Part shown: one piece after another, positions 16,123 through 24,144 of the stretch
How the letters are laid out: each line of letters begins with the position of its first letter
Numbering within the stretch: the first letter of the stretch is position 1
DNA from: Deltaproteobacteria bacterium
Lineage (GTDB): Bacteria > Desulfobacterota > GWC2-55-46 > UBA9637
Direction: 5' to 3'
NCBI GenBank assembly: GCA_016219285.1
Contig: JACRNJ010000010.1
Coordinates: 1-36,088 of the forward strand
Length of the DNA stretch: 36,088 nucleotides
Position numbers and translations under genes: made by a program
The notes under the pieces: generated by a model
What the model saw: only the letters and a program-made list of their open reading frames with translations
Databases searched by the model: none
What the model was told of the DNA's origin: nothing

Positions 16123-17337
16123 ATGCCCATATTTGTATACGAAGGAAAGACTTTAAACGGTAAACCAAGAAAAGGAGAGATAGAGGCTGCGAACATAACT
16201 GCTGCTACCACTGCGCTTAGAAGGCAGCAGATAATAACAAGCAAGCTTTCAGAAAAGAAGGCAGACGTTTTTAGCTTTAAAATACCAGGTTTTGGCGGCA
16301 AGGTAACAACCAAGGAAATAGTTATCTTTACAAGGCAATTTGCCACTATGATAGACGCAGGCCTCCCTCTCGTGCAGTGTCTTGACATACTTTCCGGTCA
16401 GCAGCAGAATCAATTATTCAAAACCACACTAACCGAAATTAAAAAGAGTGTTGAAGGAGGCTCAACGTTTGCTGATGCGCTCCGCAAACACCCCAAGATA
16501 TTTGACAACCTTTATGTTAACATGGTTGCAGCTGGCGAGGCGGGCGGTATTTTGGATACCATATTAAGCAGGCTTGCCGGTTTCATGGAAAAGGCAGAAA
16601 AATTAAAGGGCAAAATTAAGGGCGCCCTTACCTATCCTGCTGTTATATGTATAATTGGCGGCATCGTAGTAGCGGTATTGCTCCTTTATGTTGTTCCAAT
16701 ATTCCAGGGTATGTTTGCTGGTTTTGGCAGCGCCCTTCCTGTGCCTACGCAGATTGTTGTCAACTTAAGCGAAGGGTTAAAAAAATACTGGTGGGTATTG
16801 GTGGCGGTAATTGCCAGTTTAGTGGCAGCCTATAAATGGTTTTATAGCACACCTAAAGGGATGGCAATAATAGATGCTCATATGTTAAAGCTTCCTGTCT
16901 TCGGCGATCTTTTGAGAAAAACTGCTGTTGCAAGATTTACAAGGACAATGGCTACAATGATGAGTAGCGGCGTGCCTATACTTGAGGCGCTTGAAATAGT
17001 TGCAAAAACGGCCGGCAACAAAACAATAGAGACGGCAATAATGAAGACCAGAACTGCCTTGAGCCAAGGCAAGACATTGGCTGAACCTTTGGCCGAGACA
17101 AAGGTTTTTCCTTCAATGGTTGTTCAGATGATAGCGGTTGGCGAGTCTACAGGCGCATTAGATGCAATGCTCAGCAAGATAGCAGATTTTTATGAAGAAG
17201 AGGTTGACCAGGCCGTGGACACCCTGATGTCCCTTATAGAGCCGTTGCTTATGGCCTTCCTCGGTGTTGTTGTTGGAGGTCTGGTTATTACCATGTACCT
17301 GCCGATATTCAAACTTGCCGGCGCAGCAGGAGGCTAA
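16123..17337 (+). CDS. pilC: Type IV pilus inner-membrane platform protein PilC
   Basis: 404 residues, usual length. It starts PIFVYEGKTLNGKPRKGEIEA as in other PilC proteins. Two GspF domains are seen (about 65-190 and 270-395), with membrane helices near 168-190, 218-236 and 375-398. It connects the PilB/PilT motors to the growing pilus. The start codon is preceded only by AT-rich repeat DNA, so initiation is probably not driven by a Shine-Dalgarno. Confidence 0.95.
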   Translation: MPIFVYEGKTLNGKPRKGEIEAANITAATTALRRQQIITSKLSEKKADVFSFKIPGFGGKVTTKEIVIFTRQFATMIDAGLPLVQCLDILSGQQQNQLFKTTLTEIKKSVEGGSTFADALRKHPKIFDNLYVNMVAAGEAGGILDTILSRLAGFMEKAEKLKGKIKGALTYPAVICIIGGIVVAVLLLYVVPIFQGMFAGFGSALPVPTQIVVNLSEGLKKYWWVLVAVIASLVAAYKWFYSTPKGMAIIDAHMLKLPVFGDLLRKTAVARFTRTMATMMSSGVPILEALEIVAKTAGNKTIETAIMKTRTALSQGKTLAEPLAETKVFPSMVVQMIAVGESTGALDAMLSKIADFYEEEVDQAVDTLMSLIEPLLMAFLGVVVGGLVITMYLPIFKLAGAAGG

Positions 17338-17340
17338 AAA

Positions 17341-17419
17341 ACATTTAGGATTTAGGATTTATGATTTCGGATTTAGGATTTTTAAATCATAACTCATAAA
17401 TCATAAATCATAAATCTGC
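17341..17419. repeat. Heptad block between pilC and pilS
   Basis: GGATTTA/GGATTTC units (about 17346-17381) are followed by inverse AAATCAT units (about 17383-17416). The pilS start at 17421 follows directly, with no Shine-Dalgarno. Confidence 0.75.
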
Positions 17420-17420
17420 A

Positions 17421-19118
17421 ATGCCCACCCAACCCTCCTTATACCCCATCCTGAAAATCAGACTTAAATGGCTAATGGTCTTCAGGGTGGTTTTGGTCAT
17501 TATATTTCTTGGAACATCCATCTGGTTTCAATTTAAGCAAACCTCACCATTTCAATCTATCTTTTATCCAGTATACGCAATTGTAATAATTACCTGTCTG
17601 CTGACTATCTTGTATTCAATCATATTTTGGCGGGTTAAAGATGATAGATTATTTGCATATTTCCAGATATTCGGCGATGTATTTCTTGTTACTGCCACAG
17701 TATATGTGACAGGAGGCTCAGAAAGTCTATTATCCTTCCTCTATTTTTTATCTATCATAAGCGCCAGCATTCTGCTTAACCGCAGAGGCGGATTTTACGC
17801 TGCATCTGCCAGCAGTATCGCCTACGGGCTTTTGGCGAACCTTGATTTTTACAAGGCGCTTCCGACACGATATAAGGTAATATTAGTAGACGGCGGATAT
17901 GACAGAGGGGACATACTGTCTACCGTAATCCTGAACATCCTAGGTTTCTTTACCGTTGCATTCCTGACAGGCTATCTTGCAGAGAGGACGGTAATAGCGG
18001 AAAAAGAGCTTGAAGAAAAGAAGATTGACTTCAAAAAACTTGAAAGACTTAATAAATATGTTGTAGAACATATAAACAGCGGAATACTTACAATAGATGT
18101 CAATGCGCGGATAACATCTTTTAATAAGGCGGCGCAAAGAATTACCGGCTATAATCTTAGAGAAGTATATGACCGGTCAATTGACATGGTTTTCCCAGAC
18201 TTAATGAAGACGCAGGGCTATTCTATCTCTTCTCATGAGGAGGAATCTTCATATTTCAGAATAGATAAACCTTTCAAAAACAAGGACGGTAAAGAATTGC
18301 TATTAGGTCTTGCAGTATCACCGATGAGGGATGGCGGCCGCATCGTAATATTTCAAGATTTAACAAGAATTAAGAAGATGGAAGAACAACTCCGAAGGGT
18401 TGATAGACTTCGCGCCCTTGGCGAGCTTGTAGCAGGCATGTCCCATGAGGTCAGAAATCCGCTGGCATCAATAAGCGGCTCGGCGCAGGTTTTAAAAGAT
18501 AATCTAATGCTTGATGGAGATAATAAGCATCTTATGGAAATTATTATAATGGAGACAGACAGGCTAAATGCCCTGCTTACAGACTTTCTCATCTTCGCAA
18601 AGCCTGCGGCAAAGATGGCGGAGGTAGATGTGCAGGATATTATCCATGAGACTATAAATATGTTTAGAAACAGCCCTGAATCCAAGGGTATTGATATTAA
18701 GGCGGAATTAGACGGCAAACTTGCCATAAAGGGTGACAGCCGCCAACTCAAGCAGGTGTTCTGGAACTTGTTTTTAAATGCCAGCCACGCGATGCCGGAT
18801 GGGGGAGTATTAAAAATAAGAGGTCAAGGAACTTACCTGAACCCTGAAACCACAGAATCCTTGAACCCTGATTTTGTGGAGATAACTATCTCAGACATGG
18901 GAGCAGGTATCCCATCAGATGTAATAGACAAGATATTCGACCCGTTCTTTACAACAAAGGATTCAGGCACAGGGCTTGGTCTTGCCGTAGCTCACAGAAT
19001 AATAGAGGGGCATGATGGGAAAATAGAAGTAACAAGTGAACAAGGCCATGGGACAAACTTTAAGATAATACTGCCGATGATGAAATACACACCCCAGCAC
19101 CTCTCAAGAGGGGAATAA
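17421..19118 (+). CDS. pilS: Sensor histidine kinase PilS
   Basis: 565 residues. Six hydrophobic segments (about 20-185) are followed by a short coiled coil, a PAS domain (about 208-320) and a HisKA domain with H342 in the MSHEVRNP box. The HATPase domain has an N-box near FLNASHAM, GAGIP, and the G-box GTGLGLAV. In the PilS-PilR system the kinase senses membrane pilin and controls pilA transcription through PilR. The gene lies directly before its response regulator. Confidence 0.94.
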   Translation: MPTQPSLYPILKIRLKWLMVFRVVLVIIFLGTSIWFQFKQTSPFQSIFYPVYAIVIITCLLTILYSIIFWRVKDDRLFAYFQIFGDVFLVTATVYVTGGSESLLSFLYFLSIISASILLNRRGGFYAASASSIAYGLLANLDFYKALPTRYKVILVDGGYDRGDILSTVILNILGFFTVAFLTGYLAERTVIAEKELEEKKIDFKKLERLNKYVVEHINSGILTIDVNARITSFNKAAQRITGYNLREVYDRSIDMVFPDLMKTQGYSISSHEEESSYFRIDKPFKNKDGKELLLGLAVSPMRDGGRIVIFQDLTRIKKMEEQLRRVDRLRALGELVAGMSHEVRNPLASISGSAQVLKDNLMLDGDNKHLMEIIIMETDRLNALLTDFLIFAKPAAKMAEVDVQDIIHETINMFRNSPESKGIDIKAELDGKLAIKGDSRQLKQVFWNLFLNASHAMPDGGVLKIRGQGTYLNPETTESLNPDFVEITISDMGAGIPSDVIDKIFDPFFTTKDSGTGLGLAVAHRIIEGHDGKIEVTSEQGHGTNFKIILPMMKYTPQHLSRGE

Positions 19119-19140
19119 AAAAGTCCCCTCCTTGGAGGCA

Positions 19141-19178
19141 ACCCACCCCTTCCCCTCCAGGGAGGGGAAGGGGTGGGT
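19141..19178. promoter_or_regulatory. Long hairpin / G-quadruplex-capable element between pilS and pilR
   Basis: A perfect 18-base inverted repeat (19141-19158 with 19161-19178) ends 11 bases before the pilR start. The 3' arm contains four G-runs, G3-A-G4-AA-G4-T-G3, a G-quadruplex pattern on the plus strand. Its end overlaps the only candidate ribosome site (GGTGAGAG, 19175-19182), so folding could limit PilR translation. Smaller hairpins (cctcc/ggagg) lie just upstream. Confidence 0.65.
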
Positions 19179-19189
19179 GAGAGTTAACC

Positions 19190-20569
19190 ATGTCAAAAGA
19201 AAAAATCCTTATTGTTGATGATGAAAGAAGTATAAGAGACTTTCTTGAGATTATGCTCAAAAAGGAGGGCTACAAGGTTGCCTCTGTTCCTAGTGGAGAA
19301 GAGGCGATTAAATTGACAGGCCAAACAAGCTACGAATTAGTAATCAGCGATATCAGGATGAAGGGCATGAGTGGCGTTGAGCTTCTTAAAAAGGTAAAGG
19401 AAATAAATCCAGATACAATAGTCCTGATGATTACTGCCTATGCGTCTGTTGATACGGCAATTGACGCAATGAAGGCAGGGGCATATGATTACATAACAAA
19501 GCCGTTCAAGATAGATGAAGTAAAGTATATTATTAAAAATGCGCTTGACAGGAAAAGACTTGAGACCGAAAATATACTGTTAAAAAAGGAGCTTAAGAGC
19601 CGCTACGGTTTTGCAAACCTGATAGGCACAAGCCGGAAGATGCTGGAAGTATATGAGATTATTAAAAGGGTTGCTGATACCAAGACAAATATTCTTATTA
19701 CCGGTGAAAGCGGCACGGGTAAAGAACTTGTGGCAAGGGCTATCCACTATGAAGGCAGCAGGAAGGATAAGCCGTTTGTTCCTATAAATTGCGGCGCTAT
19801 ACCTGAAAACCTGCTTGAAAGCGAACTTTTCGGCCATCAGAAGGGCGCATTTACCGGTGCGGTGGTAAATAAGAGTGGCTTATTTGAGATGGCTAATGAG
19901 GGTACAATATTTCTTGATGAAATAATCGAGATGCCGATTCAACTTCAGGTAAAGCTTCTTAGGGTCATTCAGGAGAGGAATTTCAGACGAGTAGGCGGAA
20001 TTGAAGACATATCAATAGATGTGAGAATCATTGCGACATCTAACAAGGATATTGATAAAGAGGTCAGAGAAAAAAGATTCAGGGAAGATCTGTTTTACAG
20101 GCTCAATGTAATACCTATTCATATACCTCCATTGAGAGAGAGAAAAGAAGACATACCCACTCTTGCTGAGCATTTTTTTGAAAAATACAGGGTTGAACTT
20201 GGCAAAAATATAAAGAAGATATCAAAGGAGGCGATTGATATTCTGATTGAGTACCATTATCCGGGTAATGTCAGAGAACTTGAGAATATAATAGAAAGGG
20301 CAGTAGCATTAGAGGGCACAGCCATAATCCTTCCAGAAAGTCTGCCTGAATATATAAAAGTAAGGAGTCAGGAGTTAGAAGTCAGGAGTAAAAACCTAAA
20401 TCTTGAAGTCAATGGTTTGGATTTCGAAAAGGCTGTCGGGGGCTTTGAAAAGGCGGTGATTTTAAAAGCCCTTGAAAGCGCGGGAGGTGTAAAGAAAAAG
20501 GCCGCAGAAATGCTAAAGATAAGCTTTAGATCGTTCAGATATCTGCTGCAGAAATACGGGATAGAGTAG
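19190..20569 (+). CDS. pilR: Sigma-54-dependent response regulator PilR
   Basis: 459 residues. The receiver domain has D10, D11 and phospho-acceptor D54. The AAA+ domain has Walker A GESGTGKE (172-179) and the sigma-54 contact loop GAFTGA (219-224). The Walker B segment reads FLDEIIEMP instead of the usual LDEIGE. A C-terminal Fis-type helix-turn-helix (about 435-457) binds DNA. The linker before it contains in-frame heptads (VRSQELEVRS, about 391-400). It activates pilA, whose sigma-54 promoter lies 160-180 bases beyond its stop. Confidence 0.95.
   Translation: MSKEKILIVDDERSIRDFLEIMLKKEGYKVASVPSGEEAIKLTGQTSYELVISDIRMKGMSGVELLKKVKEINPDTIVLMITAYASVDTAIDAMKAGAYDYITKPFKIDEVKYIIKNALDRKRLETENILLKKELKSRYGFANLIGTSRKMLEVYEIIKRVADTKTNILITGESGTGKELVARAIHYEGSRKDKPFVPINCGAIPENLLESELFGHQKGAFTGAVVNKSGLFEMANEGTIFLDEIIEMPIQLQVKLLRVIQERNFRRVGGIEDISIDVRIIATSNKDIDKEVREKRFREDLFYRLNVIPIHIPPLRERKEDIPTLAEHFFEKYRVELGKNIKKISKEAIDILIEYHYPGNVRELENIIERAVALEGTAIILPESLPEYIKVRSQELEVRSKNLNLEVNGLDFEKAVGGFEKAVILKALESAGGVKKKAAEMLKISFRSFRYLLQKYGIE
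20359..20398. repeat. Short in-frame heptad array in pilR
   Basis: GTCAGGA/GTTAGAA-like units encode the linker between the AAA+ domain and the DNA-binding helices of PilR. The domains on both sides are intact, so the insertion seems tolerated. Confidence 0.6.
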
Positions 20570-20635
20570 TTTATAGATGGATTACCCGCTCGCAATCTAC
20601 ACTAGAGCGTTTGTATTAGATGGGAAAAGACTTAT

Positions 20636-20681
20636 GACAATTTTTGTCGTTTTATATGCCAAATTTTGTCACTTTATATGC
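20636..20681 (+). promoter_or_regulatory. Probable PilR upstream activating sites
   Basis: A perfect inverted repeat gacaa-ttt-ttgtc spans 20636-20648. Two direct repeats of about 19 bases (ttgtc followed by tttatatgc) lie 22 bp apart, with TGTC at 20645-20648 and 20667-20670. They end about 50 bp before the sigma-54 promoter. Spacing of two helical turns suits a dimeric enhancer-binding protein. TGTC motifs are also known in PilR sites of Pseudomonas. Confidence 0.65.
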
Positions 20682-20731
20682 TATATAAAAACCCGAGTTG
20701 CTTAACCCATTGTTTTTGTTATAAAAACAAT

Positions 20732-20748
20732 TGGCATGAGGCTTGCAT
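20732..20748 (+). promoter_or_regulatory. Sigma-54 promoter of pilA
   Basis: TGGCAT-gaggc-TTGCAT gives the invariant GG (20733-20734) and GC (20745-20746) with exactly 10 bases between, matching the -24/-12 consensus. Transcription should start near 20758, leaving a leader of about 168 bases. The gap 20570-20925 contains otherwise only the sites above and AT-rich leader sequence. Confidence 0.92.
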
Positions 20749-20925
20749 TTTGTTATAAACGGAAGGTTAAAAGCAGGTTTATAAGGTCAAAGCGTGAGAT
20801 ATTAAGATATAAAAGAAAGGAGGATGAATTAAGACTTAAAGAATGAAATTGACATAATTAAAACTACTAATGTTTGACAGCATCACATAATTTACACAAA
20901 ATAAATAAAAAGGAGGGTGAAAAAC

Positions 20926-21513
20926 ATGTTTAGCAAATTAGCAAAATTCTTAAGTCCAAGCATCAGGCAGAAACAAGGTTTTACATTGGTAGAGCTTCTC
21001 ATTGTTGTGGCAATTATGGCCATTCTGGCGGCAATAGCCATACCGCAGTTCGGCTCATACAGGAGAAGGGGTTACAACGCTTCCGCAAACTCGGATTTGA
21101 GGAACATAAGGACTACAGAAGAGGCAATGTATGCAGACTTCCAGGAGTATGGCACAAGCCACACTGCAACTGCAACATATGACAACACAGCAGCGACTGT
21201 AACAGGTGCGACTTTGTATCTTTCCACTCCACGGACTAGTTCTACACCACAATCAATTGCACTTTCGCCAAGTGTTATTGCTTATGTTACTGGTCTTGCT
21301 GGTGCCACTGTCAATACTGATTATGCGGCACGCACTGGACATACCAGCGGTGACGTGATCTACGCAGCAGAAGCTGCTAGCAGCGCATTATATCGTAGGA
21401 GCGCACCTACCACAGGTACTATTGCGGCATCTGAGGTTAGTGCGACTACAGGTATAACTGTAAATACGGCTACGGCAGATAGCTACGTTAGTCCATGGAC
21501 GCAGATGCAATAA
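20926..21513 (+). CDS. pilA: Type IV major pilin PilA
   Basis: 195 residues from ATG 20926, with AGGAGG at 20911-20916; a GTG at 20917 directly abuts that site and was rejected. An 18-residue leader ends KQG. The mature protein begins FTLVELLIVVAIMAILAAIA, with Glu5 and the hydrophobic helix that packs in the fibre. The rest is Ala/Thr/Ser-rich. Only the pilin helix is conserved. At about 177 mature residues it is a long pilin, not the short Geobacter conductive type. It is driven by the sigma-54 promoter and followed by a terminator. Confidence 0.95.
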   Translation: MFSKLAKFLSPSIRQKQGFTLVELLIVVAIMAILAAIAIPQFGSYRRRGYNASANSDLRNIRTTEEAMYADFQEYGTSHTATATYDNTAATVTGATLYLSTPRTSSTPQSIALSPSVIAYVTGLAGATVNTDYAARTGHTSGDVIYAAEAASSALYRRSAPTTGTIAASEVSATTGITVNTATADSYVSPWTQMQ

Positions 21514-21536
21514 CAAAACCAATGCCACCGATTATG

Positions 21537-21575
21537 AAGGTGCTGCGTGAGTAAACCCTTGCAGCACCTTTTTTA
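21537..21575 (+). terminator. Intrinsic terminator of pilA
   Basis: Stem aaggtgctgc (21537-21546) and gcagcacctt (21561-21570), with a 14-base loop, runs into TTTTTTA. The next gene's ATG is at 21579, immediately after the T-run. Confidence 0.9.
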
Positions 21576-21578
21576 TTT

Positions 21579-22169
21579 ATGAACAAGGCAATTTTTATTT
21601 TACTGGCTTTGCTGTTAGGTCTCGTTACCTACCTGCGGAATGATATATGGAGGAATGAATATACCTTATGGCAGGATGCTGTTGCTAAATCGCCTAAAAG
21701 GATTGTCCCACATATTAGCCTTGGAAATGCATTTATAAGACGCAATGCGCTTGATTATGCTGAAAGAGAATTTAGGCTTGCGTTAAAGATAAATCCAAGA
21801 GATGTTAGGGCAATAAATGGTCTTGCGGTTATTTACTTAAAACAGAAAAACCATGATGAGGCAATAAGGCTTTTTGTTATATTAGCTGCGGATAAACCGA
21901 GCGAGCCGTCTTTCCACAGCAACCTCGGTGTAGCATATATGGAAAAAGGTTTTTTGGAAGAGGCAATAAGGGAATTTAATGCAGCAATTGAGGCAGACCC
22001 GAATTTTCCGGACGCTTATGCCAATATTGGGCTTGTTTATAAGAAAAAAGGTATGTTAAAACAAGCAAAAGAGGAGTTTGAAAAGGCATTGCAAATAAGT
22101 CCCGAACATGTTGACGCGAGAAGAAAACTGTATGAAATTGATAAGGAGTCTGTCTATCTAAAGAAATGA
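21579..22169 (+). CDS. TPR protein, probably the C-terminal remnant of a larger membrane protein
   Basis: 196 residues. One hydrophobic segment (about 3-20) leads into YLRNDIWRNEYTLWQDAVAKSP, a junction typical of the last helix and linker of TMTC-type multi-span TPR proteins. About four TPR units follow (roughly 45-75, 80-110, 115-145, 148-180). Full-length relatives have many membrane spans before this point. Here the frame begins right after the pilA terminator, without a Shine-Dalgarno. It may be a 5'-truncated gene. Relatives near pilA in other bacteria are often linked to pilus or glycosylation functions (inference). Confidence 0.65.
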   Translation: MNKAIFILLALLLGLVTYLRNDIWRNEYTLWQDAVAKSPKRIVPHISLGNAFIRRNALDYAEREFRLALKINPRDVRAINGLAVIYLKQKNHDEAIRLFVILAADKPSEPSFHSNLGVAYMEKGFLEEAIREFNAAIEADPNFPDAYANIGLVYKKKGMLKQAKEEFEKALQISPEHVDARRKLYEIDKESVYLKK

Positions 22170-22185
22170 GAAGGGGTTTATAGGA

Positions 22186-22392
22186 ATGTCTATCATTTCA
22201 TTTAATAGTGCAACAAAGGATTACAAAACCGGTTTCAGAAAGAAAAAACCGCCTTAAAAGATTTTTATCTTGATATTCATGAAGGAGAGGTTTTTGGTTT
22301 TTTTGGCCCCAATGGGGCCGGAAAATCAACTGCAATAAAGATACTTTTGAATCTTATTTTTCCAAGTTTGGGGAAGGCGGAGATATTGGTCA
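22186..22392 (+). pseudogene. Broken N-terminal copy of a PilH-like ABC ATPase
   Basis: Translation from ATG 22186 gives MSIISFNSATKDYKTGFRKK and stops at 22255-22257. Shifting by one base in the A-run near 22243-22248 restores TALKDFYLDIHEGEVFGF, then GPNGAGKSTAIKILLNLIFP and GKAEIL. Homology to the intact ATPase at 23404 then ends. It therefore has a frameshift and loses everything after Walker A. DNA identity to the intact gene is visibly partial, so it is an older paralogue rather than a fresh duplication. Confidence 0.85.
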
Positions 22393-22430
22393 GGTCAGTG
22401 GGGCTTTTATATTTTGGATTCCTATTGTCA

Positions 22431-22459
22431 TTGACACAGATACGGCTCAATGCTAAATT
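22431..22459 (+). promoter_or_regulatory. Sigma-70-type promoter for the toxin-antitoxin pair
   Basis: TTGACA (22431-22436), a 17-base spacer and TAAATT (22454-22459) lie about 75 bases before the mntA start. The 365-bp gap 22170-22534 holds the ATPase remnant, this promoter and a small tgcctcaggca palindrome near 22480. Confidence 0.55.
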
Positions 22460-22534
22460 ACACTCTGGTCAGTCTGACTGCCTCAGGCAGGAAGGTCAGA
22501 AAATCTATTGAAACTATAATAAGAGGCGGTATCC

Positions 22535-22984
22535 ATGCAGGGTATAATAACTAATGGCGCTGATGCTGAAACAGCGTCAAGCTGTCTGCTGCAATTTGAC
22601 TTCATTGAATCTTCCATTCTCTTTGGTTCCTTTGCAGAGGGCAAACAAACTAAGATGAGCGATATAGATATCGGCATTGTTGCAATGAAAGACCTTTCTT
22701 TGATAGAGATTGGCCTTATAGCCTCCAGAATGGAAATAGCCCTCAAAAGGCGTGTGGATATTGTGATGTTGAACGACCTTTACACAAAGAACCCCGTCCT
22801 GGCGTATGAAATACTGTCAAAAGGAAAGCTCTTGTTTTGCAGAAACCAAGAGAGGCTGATAGAACTGAAGACCAATACAATCTTATTCTTTATGGATACA
22901 GCCCCCTTGAGAGATGCTGTAAACAGGGGTTTAAGGGAAAGAATAAAAAGCCGCAGGTTTGGTGATAGGAACTATGCTGGATAG
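22535..22984 (+). CDS. mntA: MntA-like nucleotidyltransferase antitoxin
   Basis: 149 residues. The minimal nucleotidyltransferase motif is GSFAEGKQTKMSDIDIGI (about 32-49), with the GS and DxD residues. Family MntA proteins AMPylate the partner HepT toxin and silence it. A GAGGCGG site lies about nine bases before the ATG. The C-terminal part is longer than in the shortest members. It overlaps the HEPN gene by 11 bases, the normal arrangement of the pair. It sits inside the pilus locus, next to a broken ABC ATPase, so it looks acquired. Confidence 0.85.
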   Translation: MQGIITNGADAETASSCLLQFDFIESSILFGSFAEGKQTKMSDIDIGIVAMKDLSLIEIGLIASRMEIALKRRVDIVMLNDLYTKNPVLAYEILSKGKLLFCRNQERLIELKTNTILFFMDTAPLRDAVNRGLRERIKSRRFGDRNYAG

Positions 22985-23369
22985 GTTGAAACTCCTTGAG
23001 GAAAATATAAACAGGCTTATTGAGTTTAAGAAGGGGCATACCCTCGCTGATATAAGGTCGGATAAATCCAAAGAATGGGCCCTCCGGTATGGCCTTTTAG
23101 AGTCTCTGCAGATAGTCGTTGATATTTCATGTCATTTGACTGCCAAATATAACCTTGGCAATCCTTCCACTTATGCGGAATGCATAGAATTTTTGAAAAA
23201 ATACAAATATCTTGATGAAGAACTATCAGATAAGCTTATCGGCATGGTTGGCTTAAGGAACATACTGGTTCACGAATATATAACCGTCGATATCAATAAG
23301 CTGTATGGTCTATTGGATAATATCAAAGATTTTAAAGAGTTTGTAAATAAGATAAAAGACCTCGTTTAG
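22974..23369 (+). CDS. hepT: HepT-like HEPN ribonuclease toxin
   Basis: 131 residues from ATG 22974 (MLDRLKLLEENINRL). The all-helical HEPN fold includes the catalytic Rx4H motif RNILVHEY near residues 97-104. Partner of the preceding nucleotidyltransferase in a HepT/MntA (type VII) toxin-antitoxin module. Family toxins cleave RNA when unmodified. The tyrosine after His (HEY) is the position modified in known systems. Confidence 0.87.
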   Translation: MLDRLKLLEENINRLIEFKKGHTLADIRSDKSKEWALRYGLLESLQIVVDISCHLTAKYNLGNPSTYAECIEFLKKYKYLDEELSDKLIGMVGLRNILVHEYITVDINKLYGLLDNIKDFKEFVNKIKDLV

Positions 23370-23403
23370 ATTAACAAACGCCATCTCAAAAAATCCCTTT
23401 TCT

Positions 23404-24144
23404 ATGGCAATTATCTCTTTTAATAATATAACCAAAAACTACAAAACAGGTTTTAGAAAACAAAAGACAGCCCTCATGGATTTTTCTCTTGATATCCATG
23501 AAGGAGAGGTCTTTGGTTTCTTGGGCCCGAACGGAGCAGGTAAATCAACGGCCATTAAATTACTCTTAAATCTTATCTTTCCTACAACAGGAAAGGCAGA
23601 AATCATGGGAAGGGGTGTGGCTGCTAGAGAGGTCAAAAAACTAATTGGCTATCTTCCAGAGAATCCGTACTTTTATGACTATCTAAACCCAATAGAACTT
23701 TTAAGTTTTGCCGGAAGAACATCTAACATGGATTCATTGAAGATTCTGGAAAAAACAGAATCCCTTTTGAATACAGTCGGTCTGTGGAACGAAAGGAAAA
23801 GGGCTATCAGGAGTTATTCAAAAGGCATGCTTCAGAGGGTCGGCCTTGCCCTTGCGCTTATACATGACCCAAAGGTTGTGATATTGGATGAGCCAATGAC
23901 AGGGCTTGACCCTATTGGCAGGCGGCAGGTTATTGACCTCATTTTAAAACTAAAATCAGAAGGCAAGACCATATTTTTCAGCTCCCATATCCTTGAAGAT
24001 ATTGAACGGGTATGCGACAGGATTGGAATTTTGGTTAATGGCAGGCTTGTTAGAATTATGGATATAAAGTCGGAATCTCTTACAAGACCGCTTGAGGATA
24101 TATTTATAGAAGAGGTAGAAAAGGCCGGAGGAGCGAGAGAGTGA
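23404..24144 (+). CDS. pilH: ABC transporter ATPase, PilH-like
   Basis: 246 residues. Walker A is GPNGAGKST (about 41-49), the signature is YSKGMLQR (about 139-146), Walker B is VVILDEP, and the switch His is in SSHILEDI. It belongs to the ABC-2 exporter group. Following pilA with a permease, it matches the position of Myxococcus PilH, needed for pilus formation. The stop overlaps the permease start. The gene name rests on context and is less certain than the fold. Confidence 0.8.
   Translation: MAIISFNNITKNYKTGFRKQKTALMDFSLDIHEGEVFGFLGPNGAGKSTAIKLLLNLIFPTTGKAEIMGRGVAAREVKKLIGYLPENPYFYDYLNPIELLSFAGRTSNMDSLKILEKTESLLNTVGLWNERKRAIRSYSKGMLQRVGLALALIHDPKVVILDEPMTGLDPIGRRQVIDLILKLKSEGKTIFFSSHILEDIERVCDRIGILVNGRLVRIMDIKSESLTRPLEDIFIEEVEKAGGARE

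Noticed and set aside
20881-20925. Second, sigma-70-type pilA promoter (TTGACA near 20875)
   Set aside because: No -10 box at suitable spacing; the sigma-54 promoter explains the gene better.
22186-22392. Programmed frameshift in the first ABC ATPase
   Set aside because: The A-run would allow slippage, but homology also ends soon after Walker A, so no full ATPase could be made.
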